Shown: positions 46,624 through 59,092, counted from the first letter of the stretch. The stretch: 64,000 nucleotides of DNA from Cheilinus undulatus (GCF_018320785.1 NW_024571680.1:1-64000); one strand, 5' to 3'. Notes: a model not told the origin generated them from the letters alone. Translations and numbers: made by a program.

Positions 46624-47360
46624 CACGAACGTTTCCCTAACAAACAAGGTCACTGTTTCATTGGTTCTAACAGCAGGAGAATGTTAGGACACACCTCCCA
46701 CCACTCTGTCAGCTAAAGTCTGGTAAATATCCTAAACACTACCGCCCTCTTTATGACTCTGGGATGGCGGCGCGTCGAATAATTTCACTGTCATAATCAC
46801 AGATATTTACTCCTACCTGAGCAGCTCTGAGTCTGTGTGAGCCACAAACAGGAAGTAGGAAGAGGACGGCAGACTCTCTGATTGGTCTCTATGAACAGAT
46901 TTAGGCGGGCCTGATGGCCGCTCATGGTGCATGCTGGTTGGGCGATCTGTGCCTCACTTTATAAACTGTCTGGGATGCTAAAAGAGGAACGGTGTTTAGG
47001 GAGTCAGAGGTCTGACGTGGATCATAGAAATCCTCTCAGATAAGGGGACTACATTCAGAGGCTTCAGGTCCTGGACCGTCAGGCTCACTATTGAAGCTGG
47101 TTTTACACAGAGGAGGGTTTCTACTGAGGTTTAGACTGAACTGGCCCTCATCACAGGAAACTTCCCTGGGGGGTCAGAGGTCAAAGGAGGCAGGAGTTGA
47201 TTTAGGAGGCACATGTGGAGATGCTGGACCTTCTACTCTGAATGTTGGCTCTGCCAACATTCAGAGTATAAGGGAACAGACTGGAGAGACGCTTCATCAC
47301 ATCAGACATGAACAGGCCGCAGGATAAAACATCAGCCTCCTCCCACACTGAGCAGGTCCT
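46624..47360. other. Intergenic, no gene seen
   Basis: Unique-looking sequence downstream of rab33b. A perfect-looking dyad around AATGTTGGC/GCCAACATT lies at about 47240-47265. The frame at 47091-47327 has no recognisable product. Confidence 0.5.
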
Positions 47361-49385
47361 CAGGATTTCCTCAAGCTTCCCTGAAGATTTCCTGAAGGTT
47401 TCCTGAAGCTTTCCTGAAGGTTTCCTGAAGCTTTCCTGAAGGTTTCCTCAAGCTTTCCTGAAGGTTTCCTCAAGCTTTCCTGAAGATTTCCTGAAGGTTT
47501 CCTCAAGCTTTCCTGAAGGTTTCCTCAAGCTTTCCTAAAGGTTTCCTGAAGGTTTCCTCAAGCTTTCCTCAAGCTTTCCTAAAGGTTTCCTGAAGGTTTC
47601 CTCAAGCTTTCCTCAAGCTTTCCTAAAGGTTTCCTGAAGGTTTCCTCAAGCTTTCCTGAAGGTTTCCTGAAGGTTTCCTCAAGCTTTCCTGAAGGTTTCC
47701 TCAAGCTTTCCTAAAGGTTTCCTGAAGGTTTCCTAAAGCTTTCCTGAAGGTTTCCTCAAGCTTTCCTGAAGGTTTCCTGAAGGTTTCCTAAAGCTTTCCT
47801 GAAGGTTTCCTCAAGCTTTCCTGAAGCTATCCTGAAGGTTTCCTCAAGCTTTCCTGAAGCTATCCTGAAGGTTTCCTGAAGGTTTCCTCAAGCTTTCCTG
47901 AAGCTTTCCTGAAGGTTTCCTCAAGCTTTCCTGAAGGTTTCCTGAAGGTTTCCTAAAGCTTTCCTAAAGCTTTCCTGAAGGTTTCCTCAAGCTTTCCTGA
48001 AGGTTTCCTGAAGGTTTCCTCAAGCTTTCCTAAAGCTTTCCTGAAGGTTTCCTCAAGCTTTCCTGAAGGTTTCCTCAAGCTTTCCTAAAGGTTTCCTGAA
48101 GGTTTCCTAAAGCTTTCCTGAAGGTTTCCTAAAGCTTTCCTGAAGGTTTCCTGAAGGTTTCCTCAAGCTTTCCTGAAGGTTTCCTCAAGCTTTCCTGAAG
48201 CTTTCCTGAAGGTTTCCTAAAGCTTTCCTAAAGCTTTCCTGAAGGTTTCCTCAAGCTTTCCTGGAGGTTTCCTGAAGGTTTCCTAAAGCTTTCCTAAAGC
48301 TTTCCTAAAGGTTTCCTGAAGGTTTCCTCAAGCTTTCCTGAAGGTTTCCTGAAGGTTTCCTAAAGCTTTCCTAAAGATTTCCTGAAGGTTTCCTCAAGCT
48401 TTCCTGAAGGTTTCCTGAAGGTTTCCTCAAGCTTTCCTAAAGCTTTCCTGAAGGTTTCCTCAAGCTTTCCTGAAGGTTTCCTCAAGCTTTCCTGAAGGTT
48501 TCCTAAAGCTTTCCTGAAGGTTTCCTCAAGCTTTCCTGAAGGTTTCCTGAAGGTTTCCTCAAGCTTTCCTGAAGTTTTCCTCAAGCTTTCCTGAAGGTTT
48601 CCTCAAGCTTTCCTGAAGGTTTTCTCAAGCTTTCCTGAAGGTTTCCTGAAGGTTTCCTCAAGCTTTCCTGAAGCTTTCCTGAAGGTTTCCTCAAGCTTTC
48701 CTGAAGGTTTCCTCAAGCTTTCCTGAAGCTTTCCTGAAGGTTTCCTCAAGCTTTCCTGAAGCTATCCTGAAGGTTTCCTCAAGCTTTCCTGAAGGTTTCC
48801 TCAAGCTTTCCTGAAGGTTTCCTCAAGCTTTCCTGAAGGTTTCCTCAAGCTTTCCTGAAGCTATCCTGAAGGTTTCCTGAAGGTTTCCTCAAGCTTTCCT
48901 GAAGGTTTCCTCAAGCTTTCCTGAAGCTATCCTGAAGGTTTCCTCAAGCTTTCCTCAAGCTTTCCTGAAGGTTTCCTCAAGCTTTCCTGAAGGTTTCCTC
49001 AAGCTTTCCTGAAGGTTTCCTCAAGCTTTCCTGAAGGTTTCCTCAAGCTTTCCTGAAGCTTTCCTGAAGGTTTCCTCAAGCTTTCCTGAAGGTTTCCTCA
49101 AGCTTTCCTGAAGCTTTCCTGAAGGTTTCCTGAAGGTTTCCTCAAGCTTTCCTGAAGGTGTCCTCAAGCTTTCCTGAAGGTTACCTCAAGCTTTCCTGAA
49201 GCTATCCTGAAGCTTTCCTGAAGGTTTCCTCAAGCTTTCCTGAAGGTTTCCTCAAGCTTTCCTGAAGGTTTCCTCAAGCTTTCCTGTAGCTATCCTGAAG
49301 GTTTCCTGAAGGTTTCCTCAAGCTTTCCTGAAGGTTCCCTCAAGCTTTCCCGAATATTTCCTGAAGGTTTCCTGACATGTTCCTG
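47361..49385. repeat. 2.0 kb 11-bp array
   Basis: Alternating 11-bp units TCCTGAAGGTT and TCCTCAAGCTT, often paired as a 22-bp dimer, with TCCTAAAGCTT and ATCCTGAAGC variants. The AAGCTT (HindIII) motif recurs throughout. The edges decay to CCTGACATGTT near 49375. Confidence 0.95.
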
Positions 49386-50294
49386 AAGCTTTCCTGCTGT
49401 GTTCACTCTGACATGTTCCTGTCAGGTAAAAAGTCCTGCTCCAGTCCGGACAGAGGAAAATTCCATTGGCGTTCACTCAGAAATGTTTTGTTTTGAACTG
49501 TTTATCATCCTGAAGCTGGAAAGACGAAGAACAGACGGATGGATATCAGGAAGGGAAAATACATTTTTTGATCACAACATTTTATACAGTTGTATTTGAT
49601 TGTGTTCAGGCTGTTGAGCGATTTCCCTGGGGTCATTAGAGGTCATCTGATGATGGACCTTCTGGATAACAGAGACGGTTTTTAGATGATAAGGAAATGT
49701 CTGGGAGAGTTATGAAGTGTCCATGCTGTCTTTGGGAAAAATGGAGTAAAATCAAATGTTCAGTAATGATGTGTTTTTTCTTTTGTCCCATTTATGGTCC
49801 AAACTCTCACATTTTCATTAAATCCATTCAAGTGGTTGAAAGAACGTGGGTCACATTTTCTCTGAAGGGATGTGGTGGGTCTTTATACCTGGTCAGGTGA
49901 GAACCACTGCTCTTTAGGACCCTCCTGTGGGGTCAGCTTGGTGGTGCATCATGAACATGTGAATTAGACTACAAAGGATTAAAAGCCCCAGTTAGACAGG
50001 CTCTGAGAGGACAGGGGAGAGAGGACAGGTGTGACAGGACAGGCTCTGAGGACAGGTGTGTGTCAGCCTGCAGTAAAGAAGCTCAGACCGTCCTGATATG
50101 GATCTCTTTTCTTTGACTTCTTTATTAAATACAAAAAAATCTGGATTCATACACAAAAATCACATGGCTCAGTCTGAGCAGGTTTGGTTCAGTTGAAAGG
50201 AACACTCCTGTAAAAATACAGACAACATCACAACCCAGAGAGCTGGGCCTGTTTAGAGACTCAGATCTGACAGATCCTAGAGAGAAACACATAT
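49386..50294. other. Intergenic, no gene recognised
   Basis: No convincing exon. A reverse-strand AATAAA (plus TTTATT at 50121-50126) sits in a stretch that reads like a 3' UTR on the minus strand, so a distal poly(A) site for the membrane-protein gene or another minus transcript is possible. Confidence 0.45.
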
Positions 50295-53200
50295 GAGAGT
50301 GGGTTTTTCAAATTCTGGGAAAACTTCTGGCATTAATCTCAGAATTCTGATTTTAATCTCACTTAAATCTCAGAATTCTGATGTTATTCTCACTTTAATC
50401 TCAGAATTCTGAATAATCTCACGTTGATCTCAGAATTCAGACTTTAATCTTAGATTCAGGCTTTAATCTCACTTTAATCTCAGGATTCAGATGTTAATCT
50501 CACTTTAATCACAGGATTCAGACTTTAATCTCACTTTAATCTCAGGATTCAGACATTAATCTCACTTTAATCTCAGATTCAGACTTTAATCTCACTTTAA
50601 TCTCAGGATTTAGACTTTAATCTCACTTTAATTTCAAAATTCTGACTTAAATCTCAGAATTATGACTTTAATCTCACTTTAATCTCAGGATTCAGACTTT
50701 AATCTCACTTTAATCTCAGGATTCAGACTTTGATTTCAGGATTCAGACTTAACCTCACTTCAATCTCAGGATTCAGACTTTAATCTCACGTTAATCTCAG
50801 GATTCAGACTTTAATCTAACTTAAATCTCAGAATTCAGACATTAATCTCACTTTAATCTCAGGATTTAGACTTTAATCTCACTTTAATCTCAGGATTCAG
50901 ACTTTAATCTCACTTTAATCTCAGGATTCAGACTTTGATTTCAGGATTCAGACTTAACCTCACTTCAATCTCAGGATTCAGACTTTAATCTCACGTTAAT
51001 CTCAGGATTCAGACTTTAATCTAACTTAAATCTCAGAATTCAGACATTAATCTCACTTTAATCTCAGGATTTAGACTTTAATCTCACTTTAATCTCAGGA
51101 TTCAGACATTAATCTCACTTTAATCTCAGATTCAGACTTTAATCTCACTTTAATCTCAGGATTTAGACTTTAATCTCACTTTAATTTCAAAATTCTGACT
51201 TAAATCTCAGAATTATGACTTTAATCTCACTTTAATCTCAGGATTCAGACTTTAATCTCACTTTAATTTCAAAATTCTGACTTAAATCTCAGAATTATGA
51301 CTTTAATCTCACTTCAATCTCAGGATTCAGACTTTAATCTCACGTTAATCTCAGGATTCAGACTTTAATCTAACTTAAATCTCAGAATTCAGACATTAAT
51401 CTCACTTTAATCTCAGGATTTAGACTTTAATCTCACTTTAATCTCAGGATTCAGACATTAATCTCACTTTAATCTCAGATTCAGACTTTAATCTCACTTT
51501 AATCTCAGGATTTAGACTTTAATCTCACTTTAATTTCAAAATTCTGACTTAAATCTCAGAATTATGACTTTAATCTCACTTTAATCTCAGGATTCAGACT
51601 TTAATCTCACTTTAATTTCAAAATTCTGACTTAAATCTCAGAATTATGACTTTAATCTCACTTCAATCTCAGGATTCAGACTTTAATCTCACGTTAATCT
51701 CAGGATTCAGACTTTAACTTAAATCTCAGAATTCAGACATTAATCTCACTTTAATCTCAGGATTTAGACTTTAATCTCACTTTAATCCCAGGATTCAGAC
51801 TTTAATCTCTTTAATCTCAGGATTCAGACTATAATCTCACTTTAATCTAAGAATTCTGACTTAAATCTCAGAATTCAGACTTTAATCTCACTTTAATCTC
51901 AGGATTCAGACGTTACTCTCACTTTAATCTCAGGATTCAGACTTTAATCTCACTTTAATCTCAGGATCCAGACTTTAATCTCACTTTAATATCAGGATTC
52001 AGATGTTAGTCTCATTTTAATCTCAGGATTCTGACTCTAATCTCACTTTAATCTCAGAATTCTGACTTAAATCTCAGGATTCAGACGTTAATCTCACTTT
52101 AATCTCACGATTAAAATGTTAATCTCACTTTAATCTCATAATTCAGATGTTAACCTCTCTAATCTCAGAATTCTGACTCTAATCACACTTGAATCTCAAT
52201 TAGGATATTAATCTCACATTAATCTCAGGATTCAGACGTTAATCTCACTTTAATCTCAGAATTCAGACTTTAACCTCTCTTTGATCTCAGGATTCAGACA
52301 TTAATCTTACTCTAATCTCAGGATTCAGACTTTAATTTCATTTTAATCTCAGAATTCAGACTTTAATCTCACTTTAATCTCAGGATGAAGATGTTAATCT
52401 CACTTTAATCTCAGGATGCAGACATTAATCTCACTTTAATCTCAGATTCAGACGTTAATCTCACTTAAATCTCAGGATTAAGATGTTAATCTCACTTTAA
52501 TCTCAGAATTCTGACTTAAATCTTAGTTTCAGACTTTAATCTCACTTTAATCTCAGAATTCAGACATTAATCTCAGGATTCAGACTTTAATCTCACTTTA
52601 ATCACAGGATTTAGACTTTAATCTCAGAATTGTGACTTTAATCTCACTTTAATCTCAGGATTCAGACGTTAATCTCACTTTATTCTGAGGATTCAGACTT
52701 TAATCTCACTTTAATCTCAGGATTCAGACTTTAGTCTCACTTTAATCTCAGGATCCAGACTTTAATCTCTCTTCAATCTCAGGATTCAGACTTTTGTCTG
52801 AATTTAATCTCAGAATTCTGACTTAAATCTCAGATTCAGACTTCAATCTCACTTTAATCTCAGGATTCAGACGTTACTCTCACTTTAATCTCAGGATTCA
52901 GACTTTAATCTCACTTTAATCTCAGGATTCAGACATTAACCTCTCTTTAATCTCAGAATTCTGACTCTAATCTCACTTTAATCTCAGGATTAAGATGTTA
53001 ATCTCTATTTAATCTCAGGATTCAGACTTTAATCTCACTTTAATCTCAGAATTCTGACTTTAATCTCACATTAATCTCAGGATTCAGACTTTAATCTCAG
53101 GATTCAGACTTTTATCTCACTTTAATCTCAGGATTCAGACTTTAATCTCACTTTAATCTCAGGATTCAGATTTTAATCTCACATTAATCTCAGGATTCAG

Positions 53201-53375
53201 ACTTTAATCTAACTTAAATTTCAGAATTCAGACATTAATCTCACTTTAATCTCAGGATTTAGACTTTAAACTCACTTTAATCTCAGGATTCAGATTTTTA
53301 TTTCACTTTAATCTCAGAATTCAGACATTAATCTCACTTTAATCTCAGGATTCAGATGTTAATCTCACTTTAATC
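50295..53375. repeat. 3.1 kb 31-bp array
   Basis: About 100 copies of a 31-bp unit built from GACTTTAATCTCACTTTAAT and CTCAGGATTCA. Variant segments recur at longer intervals, for example TTAATTTCAAAATTCTGACT near 50630, 51182, 51264, 51532 and 51614, and CTTTGATTTCAGG near 50728 and 50933, showing multi-unit block duplication. It lies just downstream (on the minus strand) of the membrane-protein gene. Confidence 0.95.
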
Positions 53376-53528
53376 TTAGAGCTGAAATAATAGAAGCCGT
53401 TTGATCTCTAACCTGATTGGCTCACTGGCTCTAGTCCCCCCCCCCCCCCAATAGTCATCACTGAATCAGAAATGTGCTGACTCATCTTTAAAGCAGATTA
53501 CTCTACCAGATTAATGAATGAAAAAGCT

Positions 53529-53534
53529 TTTATT
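53529..53534 (-). terminator. Poly(A) signal of the membrane-protein gene
   Basis: TTTATT on the plus strand, AATAAA on the minus, about 75 nt past the stop codon. It precedes the 31-bp array, so the array need not be transcribed. Confidence 0.6.
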
Positions 53535-53607
53535 GAATGAATGAGTGAATTAACGTCCCTGATAAAAGACCACTTGGATAAATCCAGACCTGGAATACTC
53601 TCTGTAA

Positions 53608-54498
53608 TTAGGTCAGTCTGCTGTATGGAGGCAGTTTGGAGGGGGCTTCCTCTTCTTCTGTGTTGGGCGGGTCTGCAGACTGAGCTGGAGAGTTGAAGAG
53701 TCTATCATCGCCCCCTGCTGGACATGAGGAGGACAACATTAGAATGTACGTGTGTCAAAAATGACAACTGGAAATCTCCAAAAACAAACATTTTAGGGTA
53801 GCATGGGAATTTTAGAGTCCTTACCTCGCCAAGTACAGACCATCTCAGTATCCCCGGGGTCACAATGAGGAACCAGGGTCTCCTGAAAGACCAAGACCAG
53901 AGGAAAACCACATCAACACAAATATTTATTAACTATTCCCATAAATACTACCCACTATTATCATCATAAATATTATTAAATATTACCCACTATTATCATC
54001 ATAAATATTATTAAATATTACCCACTATTATCATCATAAATATTATTAAATATTACCTATTATTATCATCATAAATATTATTAAATATTACCCACTATTA
54101 TCATCATAAATATTATTAGATATTACCCACTATTATCATCATAAATATTATTAAATATTACCCACTATTATCATCATAAATATTATTAAATATTACCCAC
54201 TATTATCATCATCAGAAATATTATTAAATATTACCAATTATTATTAATTATTATCAGAATTATTACCAACTATTCTTATTATAAATATTATTTAATATTA
54301 CAAACTATTATAAATCAATATTAAAAGTAATAAGCCACAGAAATTGGAGGAACCGGGGCTAAACTTTTTTTTTGTTTTTTTTTTTACAAAGGATCTTAAA
54401 ACCTATATGAATGTGATATTGCAGGTTTTATTTTTTTTTTGCAGGATAAAAATAGGCAACAATAACAATAATAATATATTCTACATATATAACCACAA

Positions 54499-54531
<33 letters not shown>

Positions 54532-57500
54532 TTCAATTATTATAATATCAGGGATATAACCTACATATATGGCCATATAATAACAATATTAATTAAACAA
54601 TAATAATAATAATGAAAGCAATAATAATAATTATTATTTTGATAATAATAATAATAACAATAATATAATAGCGATGATAATAATTATAATAAAAAATATT
54701 TCTAATCATAATTCTAATGACAAAAATAATAATCATCATAGTTATGATAACAACAACAACAATCATTTTAATCATCTCAATTCTGAAACCCATCCTTAGC
54801 CACAGCCACGTGTGAGCTGTACTTCCTCTCACCAGGCCAGTTCTGGCGTCATAGCAGCCACAGCAGGGAAGACTCCGGAAGCCCACGTAGCCGATGAAAG
54901 AGGACAGAAGCAGGCTGATGGTACACGCCAGGAGGATGGTGGCGTTGGCTCCTTTCACCATCCGATGAAGCACAAACGTCTGAGCACAGAGGAAGAGGAG
55001 GATGTTACCATGTCATGAAGAGTTCAGGTTTAGAGATTTATGGGTCCTCTTTTAGTCCAATCCTAATAACAGCTCTCTGGTTTCATTCACAGCTCAAATC
55101 AGACCGGATCAGACCAGTTTCAGGTCCAGGTTTGAATGTGTTTGTCAGTTTTCTACAGCCACCAGACTTTTATTTTGAAAGGCCAAATCCAAAATCAATA
55201 CAAGCTGTCTTCCTGTCCAGAAATGGGACAGAAAACAGAGAAACCAGACAGTTGGTCAAAAACACAGAAACCAGACAGGTGGCCCTCCAGCAGATGGAGA
55301 TCCAGGAATCCAGGAGTCCAGGTCCAGGTAAAGGACTACAGTAGTCCTGTAAAAGGACTATTGTAGTCCAGGTAAAGGACTACAGAAGTCCAGTTGAAGG
55401 ACTACAGTTGTCCAGTTAAGCCTGAAAAAGGATGAGAGATGGACCAGGACCAGACTACAGTAGTCCAGTTAAAGGACTACAGTAGTCCTGTAAAAGGACT
55501 ATTGTAGTCCAGGTAAAGGACTACAGAAGTCCTGTAAAAGGACTATTGTAGTCCAGGTAAAGGACTACAGAAGTCCAGTTGAAGGACTACAGTAGTCCAG
55601 TTAAGCCTGAAAAAGGATGAGAGATGGACCAGGACCAGACTACAGTAGTCCAGATAAAGTACTACAGTAATCCTGTAAAAGGACTATTGTAGTCCAGGTA
55701 AAAGACTACAGAAGTCCAGGTAAAGGACTACAGTAGTCCTGTAAAAGGACTATTGTAGTCCAGGTAAAGGACTACAGAAGTCCAGTTGAAGGACTACAGT
55801 TGTCCTGTAAAAGGACTATTGTAGTCCAGGTAAAGGACTACAGAAGTCCAGTTGAAGGACTACAGTAGTCCAGTTAAACCTGATCAAAGGATCAGAGATG
55901 GACCAGGACCAGACTACAGTAGTCCAGTTAAAGGACTACAGAAGTCCAGTTAAACCTGATCAAAGGATCAGAGATGGACCAGGACCAGACTACAGTAGTC
56001 CAGGTAAAGGACTACAGTAGTCCAGTTAAACCTGATCAAAGGATCAGAGATGGACCAGGACCAGACTACAGTAGTCCAGTTAAAGGACTACAGAAGTCCA
56101 GTTAAACCTGATCAAAGGATGAGAGATGGACCAGGACCAGACTACAGGAGTCCAGTTAAAGGACTACAGTAGTCCAGTTAAACCTGATCAAAGGATCAGA
56201 GATGGACCAGGACCAGACTACAGGAGTCCAGGTAAAGGACTACAGAAGTCCAGTTAAACCTGATCAAAGGATCAGAGATGGACCAGGACCAGACTACAGT
56301 AGTCCAGGTAAAGGACTACAGTAGTCCAGTTAAACCTGATCAAAGGATCAGAGATGGACCAGGACCAGACTACAGTAGTCCAGTTAAAGGACTACAGAAG
56401 TCCAGTTAAACCTGATCAAAGGATGAGAGATGGACCAGGACCAGACTACAGGAGTCCAGTTAAAGGACTACAGTAGTCCAGTTAAACCTGATCAAAGGAT
56501 CAGAGATGGACCAGGACCAGACTACAGGAGTCCAGGTAAAGGACTACAGAAGTCCAGTTAAACCTGAAAAAGGATCAGAGATGGACCAGGACCAGACTAC
56601 AGGAGTCCAGTTAAAGGACTACAGTAGTCCAGTTAAACCTGAAAAAGGATGAGGGATGGACCAGGACCGGACTACAGTAGTCCAGTTAAAGGACTACAGT
56701 AGTCCAGTTAAACCTGAAAAAGGATGAGAGATGGACCAGGACCGGACTACAGTAGTCCAGTTAAAGGACTACAGAAGTCCAGTTAAACCTGAAAAAGGAT
56801 CAGAGATGTACCAGGACCAGACTACAGGAGTCCAGTTAAAGGACTACAGTAGTCCAGTTAAGCCTGAAAAAGGATGAGAGATGGACCAGGACCAGACTAT
56901 AGTAGTCCAGTTAAAGGACTACAGTAGTCCAGTTAAACCTGATCAAAGGATCAGAGATGGACCAGGACCAGACTACAGGAGTCCAGTTAAAGGACTACAG
57001 TAGTCCAGTTAAACCTGATCAAAGGATCAGAGATGGACCAGGACCAGACTACAGTAGTCCAGTTAAAGGACTACAGTAGTCCAGTTAAAGGACTACAGTA
57101 GTCCAGTTAAACCTGATCAAAGGATCAGAGATGGACCAGGACTAGACTACAGGAGTCCAGGTAAAGGACTACAGTAGTCCAGTTAAACCTGATCAAAGGA
57201 TCAGAGATGGACCAGGACCAGACTACAGGAGTCCAGTTACAGGACTACAGTAGTCCAGTTAAAGGACTACAGTAGTCCAGAGGACCAGACTGTGAACAGA
57301 GCTATGATCTAGGTTTATTTATTTATCAGTCAGTGTGTCACTGATTGTTTTACTGACTCGTCTCCGTCTCATGGATCCTCACACCCCGGGTCAGGCGGGT
57401 CTACAGGAGACATCAGTCTGCTCTGGCATTGTACTGGATCTGATCCAGAAGGATCTGTGACTGATAAAAACAGAGGTTACCACTTCAGGACTGCGATGGC

Positions 57501-57612
57501 GGTGGAACACGTCCTCGTCCTCCTCGCCGTAGGTGAGCGTCAGACAGGAGTAACCGAAAATCAGCGCTGCAGCCGCACAGGACAGTCCCGCTGCTGCCAC
57601 CATCACGCTCAC
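53608..57612 (-). CDS. Unrecognised multi-pass membrane protein, last four coding exons (5' end missing)
   Basis: Exons (minus strand, 5' to 3'): 57481-57612 (44 codons, enters in phase 0), 54833-54979 (49 codons), 53825-53882, 53608-53717 to the stop. All junctions are GT-AG and in phase, giving 148 residues of C-terminal sequence. The first visible exon has a hydrophobic segment (AAGLSCAAAALIFGYSCL) then acidic YGEEDEDVF. The second has VLHRMVKGANATILLA, a long hydrophobic helix and the Cys cluster LPCCGCYDARTG. The third has ETLVPHCDPGDTEMVCTW. The last has GGDDRLFNSP, an acidic stretch TEEEEAP and the end KLPPYSRLT. At least two membrane helices are therefore likely, with an acidic cytosolic-type tail. 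I cannot name the family. No first exon was found between 57613 and 64000, which is filled by mobile elements, so the gene probably continues beyond the window. Confidence 0.82.
53938..54235. repeat. 35-bp AT-rich minisatellite in an intron of the membrane-protein gene
   Basis: About eight copies of a unit containing CCCACTATTATCATCATAAA and TATTATTAAATATTA. Followed by diverged copies up to about 54300. Confidence 0.92.
54455..54780. repeat. AAT/ATT-rich simple sequence
   Basis: Irregular AATAAT and ATTATT runs in the intron just downstream of exon 54833-54979. They keep a minus-strand frame open past the donor site, making a long isoleucine-rich false extension. Confidence 0.85.
54980..55314. 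other. Intron of the membrane-protein gene, unique part
   Basis: No exon or repeat recognised. The plus-strand frames at 55015-55344 and 55136-55366 have no recognisable product. Confidence 0.5.
55315..57285. repeat. 2 kb array of inverted-repeat-bearing units
   Basis: Longer units of about 70-80 bp combine GATGGACCAGGACCAGACTA, one or more GGACTACAGTAGTCC blocks joined by AGTTAAA or AGGTAAA, and a TTAAACCTGATCAAAGGATC linker. GGACTAC-A-GTAGTCC is an inverted repeat with a one-base centre, and it or a near version (GAAGTCC, GGAGTCC, TTGTAGTCC) occurs several dozen times. The left part of the array (to about 55900) has more short blocks. The right part is a regular long unit. Confidence 0.93.
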
Positions 57613-58073
57613 CTGAGGACACGGGTAGACTCTTTCAGCTGCACAACAAGACCACAGATGATGGACCCAGCCCTCAGATCCAGACCTGGGCAGGCTCGTA
57701 GAGGAGAGACACTAGGATCACGTTCATAAGAGTCCTGAGATCTGGATCAGGAGCCGGTCTGTGGGATTAGTGTTCCATTTCATTCATCAGTCTGTTTTTA
57801 TGGCCCCAGTTTAAAACTCAGCCTATCTGCAGACCCTTTCCAAAGGGGGCAGGTCTAGACCATACTTGCATGTTACTGAACTGTTAACCTGATTAGGTCC
57901 AAACTGCTCCTCCAGCTGTTTTTCATTAGTACCACTTACTTTTCCAGCCTCTTGTTGCCCCATCCCTACTTTTTTGGGTTAATGAGCTGATACTTTCATG
58001 AAATGGTCTCAGCATCAACGTCTGATCTGTTGTTTCTACTATGAATCAAATCTGGGTTCATGACAATCACTGA
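57613..58073. other. Sequence upstream of the visible membrane-protein exons
   Basis: Should be intron. I find no further exon here. GTACCACTTACTTTTCCAGC and neighbouring strings look like an old repeat but I could not identify it. Confidence 0.45.
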
Positions 58074-58133
58074 TGTGATCAAAGGATCAGAGATGGACCA
58101 GGACCAGACTACAGGAGTCCAGTCAAAGGACTG
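58074..58133. repeat. Isolated single unit of the 55.3-57.3 kb array
   Basis: GTGATCAAAGGATCAGAGAT, GGACCAGGACCAGACTACAG and GAGTCCAGTCAAAGGACTGG match one unit of the array about 790 bp to the left. The Tc1-like element begins at its right edge. Confidence 0.88.
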
Positions 58134-59092
58134 GAGTGAAAAAATTAGGACACCCTATGAAAGCCTGTGTGTTTTTTAAAGATATTTAGACATATGGATA
58201 TTTATATCAATTTTAACAACACTGAGAGATATAAGTAATATATAAGTATATATAACAATTAAAACTGAAGAAAATACTTTTTAAAACTTTCCGTAAAATG
58301 TCATTTAAAATAGAAGCAATTTCTGGTGAGAAATAAATTAGGACATCCCCACATTTATTCCCACTTAAAATGGCTAAAATCACACACAGGTGTATCATCA
58401 GGTGCACATGATTAGAACATCGTTACTCAGTGTTTTGAAGGAGGCTTGCCCTGTTTAAACCTCAGACATTTGGTTTGGTGTGCTCCTGACTGTTGAAATG
58501 AGAGTGAACACCATGGTGAGATCCAAAGAGCTGAGCGAGGACATCAGAAAGAAGATTGTAGCAGCTTATGAGTCTGGTAAAGGATTCAAAAAGATCTCAA
58601 AACAATTTGAAATTAGCCATTCCACTGTCTGGAAAATAGTGTACAAGTGGAGGACATTCAAAACAACTGTTAACATGCCCAGGTCTGGCCGTCCAAGCAA
58701 GTTCACCCCAAGAGCAGACTGCAAGATGCTAAAAGAAGTCTCCAAAAACCCTAAAATGTCATCACGGGACCTACAGCAGGCTCTTGCTACTGTTGATGTG
58801 AAAGTGCATGACTCGACAATCAGAAAGAGACTGCACAAATCTAACTTTCATGGGAGGTGTGCAGGGAGGAAACCTTTGCTCTCTAAAAGAAACATGAAAG
58901 CCAGACTGAAGTTTGCCAGAGAGAACATAGACAAAGACCAGGACTTCTGGAACTACGTTCTTTGGACAGATGAGTCTAAAATTGAATTATTTGGACACCA
59001 GAACAGAGGACATGTGTGGCGTAAACCAAACACAGCATTCCAGGAAAAGAACCTCATACCAGCTGTGAAGCATGGAGGTGGAAGTCTCATGA
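58134..59092 (+). mobile_element. Tc1-like transposon, left two-thirds, cut by a LINE
   Basis: The left inverted-repeat region begins GAGTGAAAAAATTAGGACAC, and AATTAGGACAT recurs near 58338, as in fish Tc1 ends. The transposase frame then runs without a stop to about 59092, where LINE sequence starts. The right third and the right inverted repeat are not in the window. Confidence 0.85.
58513..59092 (+). pseudogene. Tc1-like transposase, C-terminal catalytic part removed by LINE insertion
   Basis: From MVRSKELSEDIRKKIVAAYE the N-terminal paired-like helix-turn-helix is intact (GFKKISKQFEISHSTVWKIV), then the GRPSKF hook and a second DNA-binding half (MSSRDLQQALATVDVKVHDS). The catalytic domain starts with the first Asp in VLWTDESKIELFGHQ and HVWRKPNTAF, and stops after VKHGGGSLM. 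About 193 residues remain of roughly 340. The second Asp and the Glu of DD34E are missing. The open frame continues to 59286 only through LINE sequence. No stops or frameshifts precede the break, so the copy was young when interrupted. An upstream in-frame ATG (58480) exists; 58513 is chosen as the family start. Confidence 0.9.

Noticed and set aside
48360..48584. Minus-strand frame with a KLEETFRK period resembling a coiled coil
   Set aside because: Result of the 11-bp repeat read in frame over 33 bp. No start context or splice sites.
54593..54832. Isoleucine-rich extension of the membrane-protein exon
   Set aside because: A good GTGAGA donor follows CTG at 54833 and the next exon joins in phase. 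The extension is AAT-repeat intron sequence.
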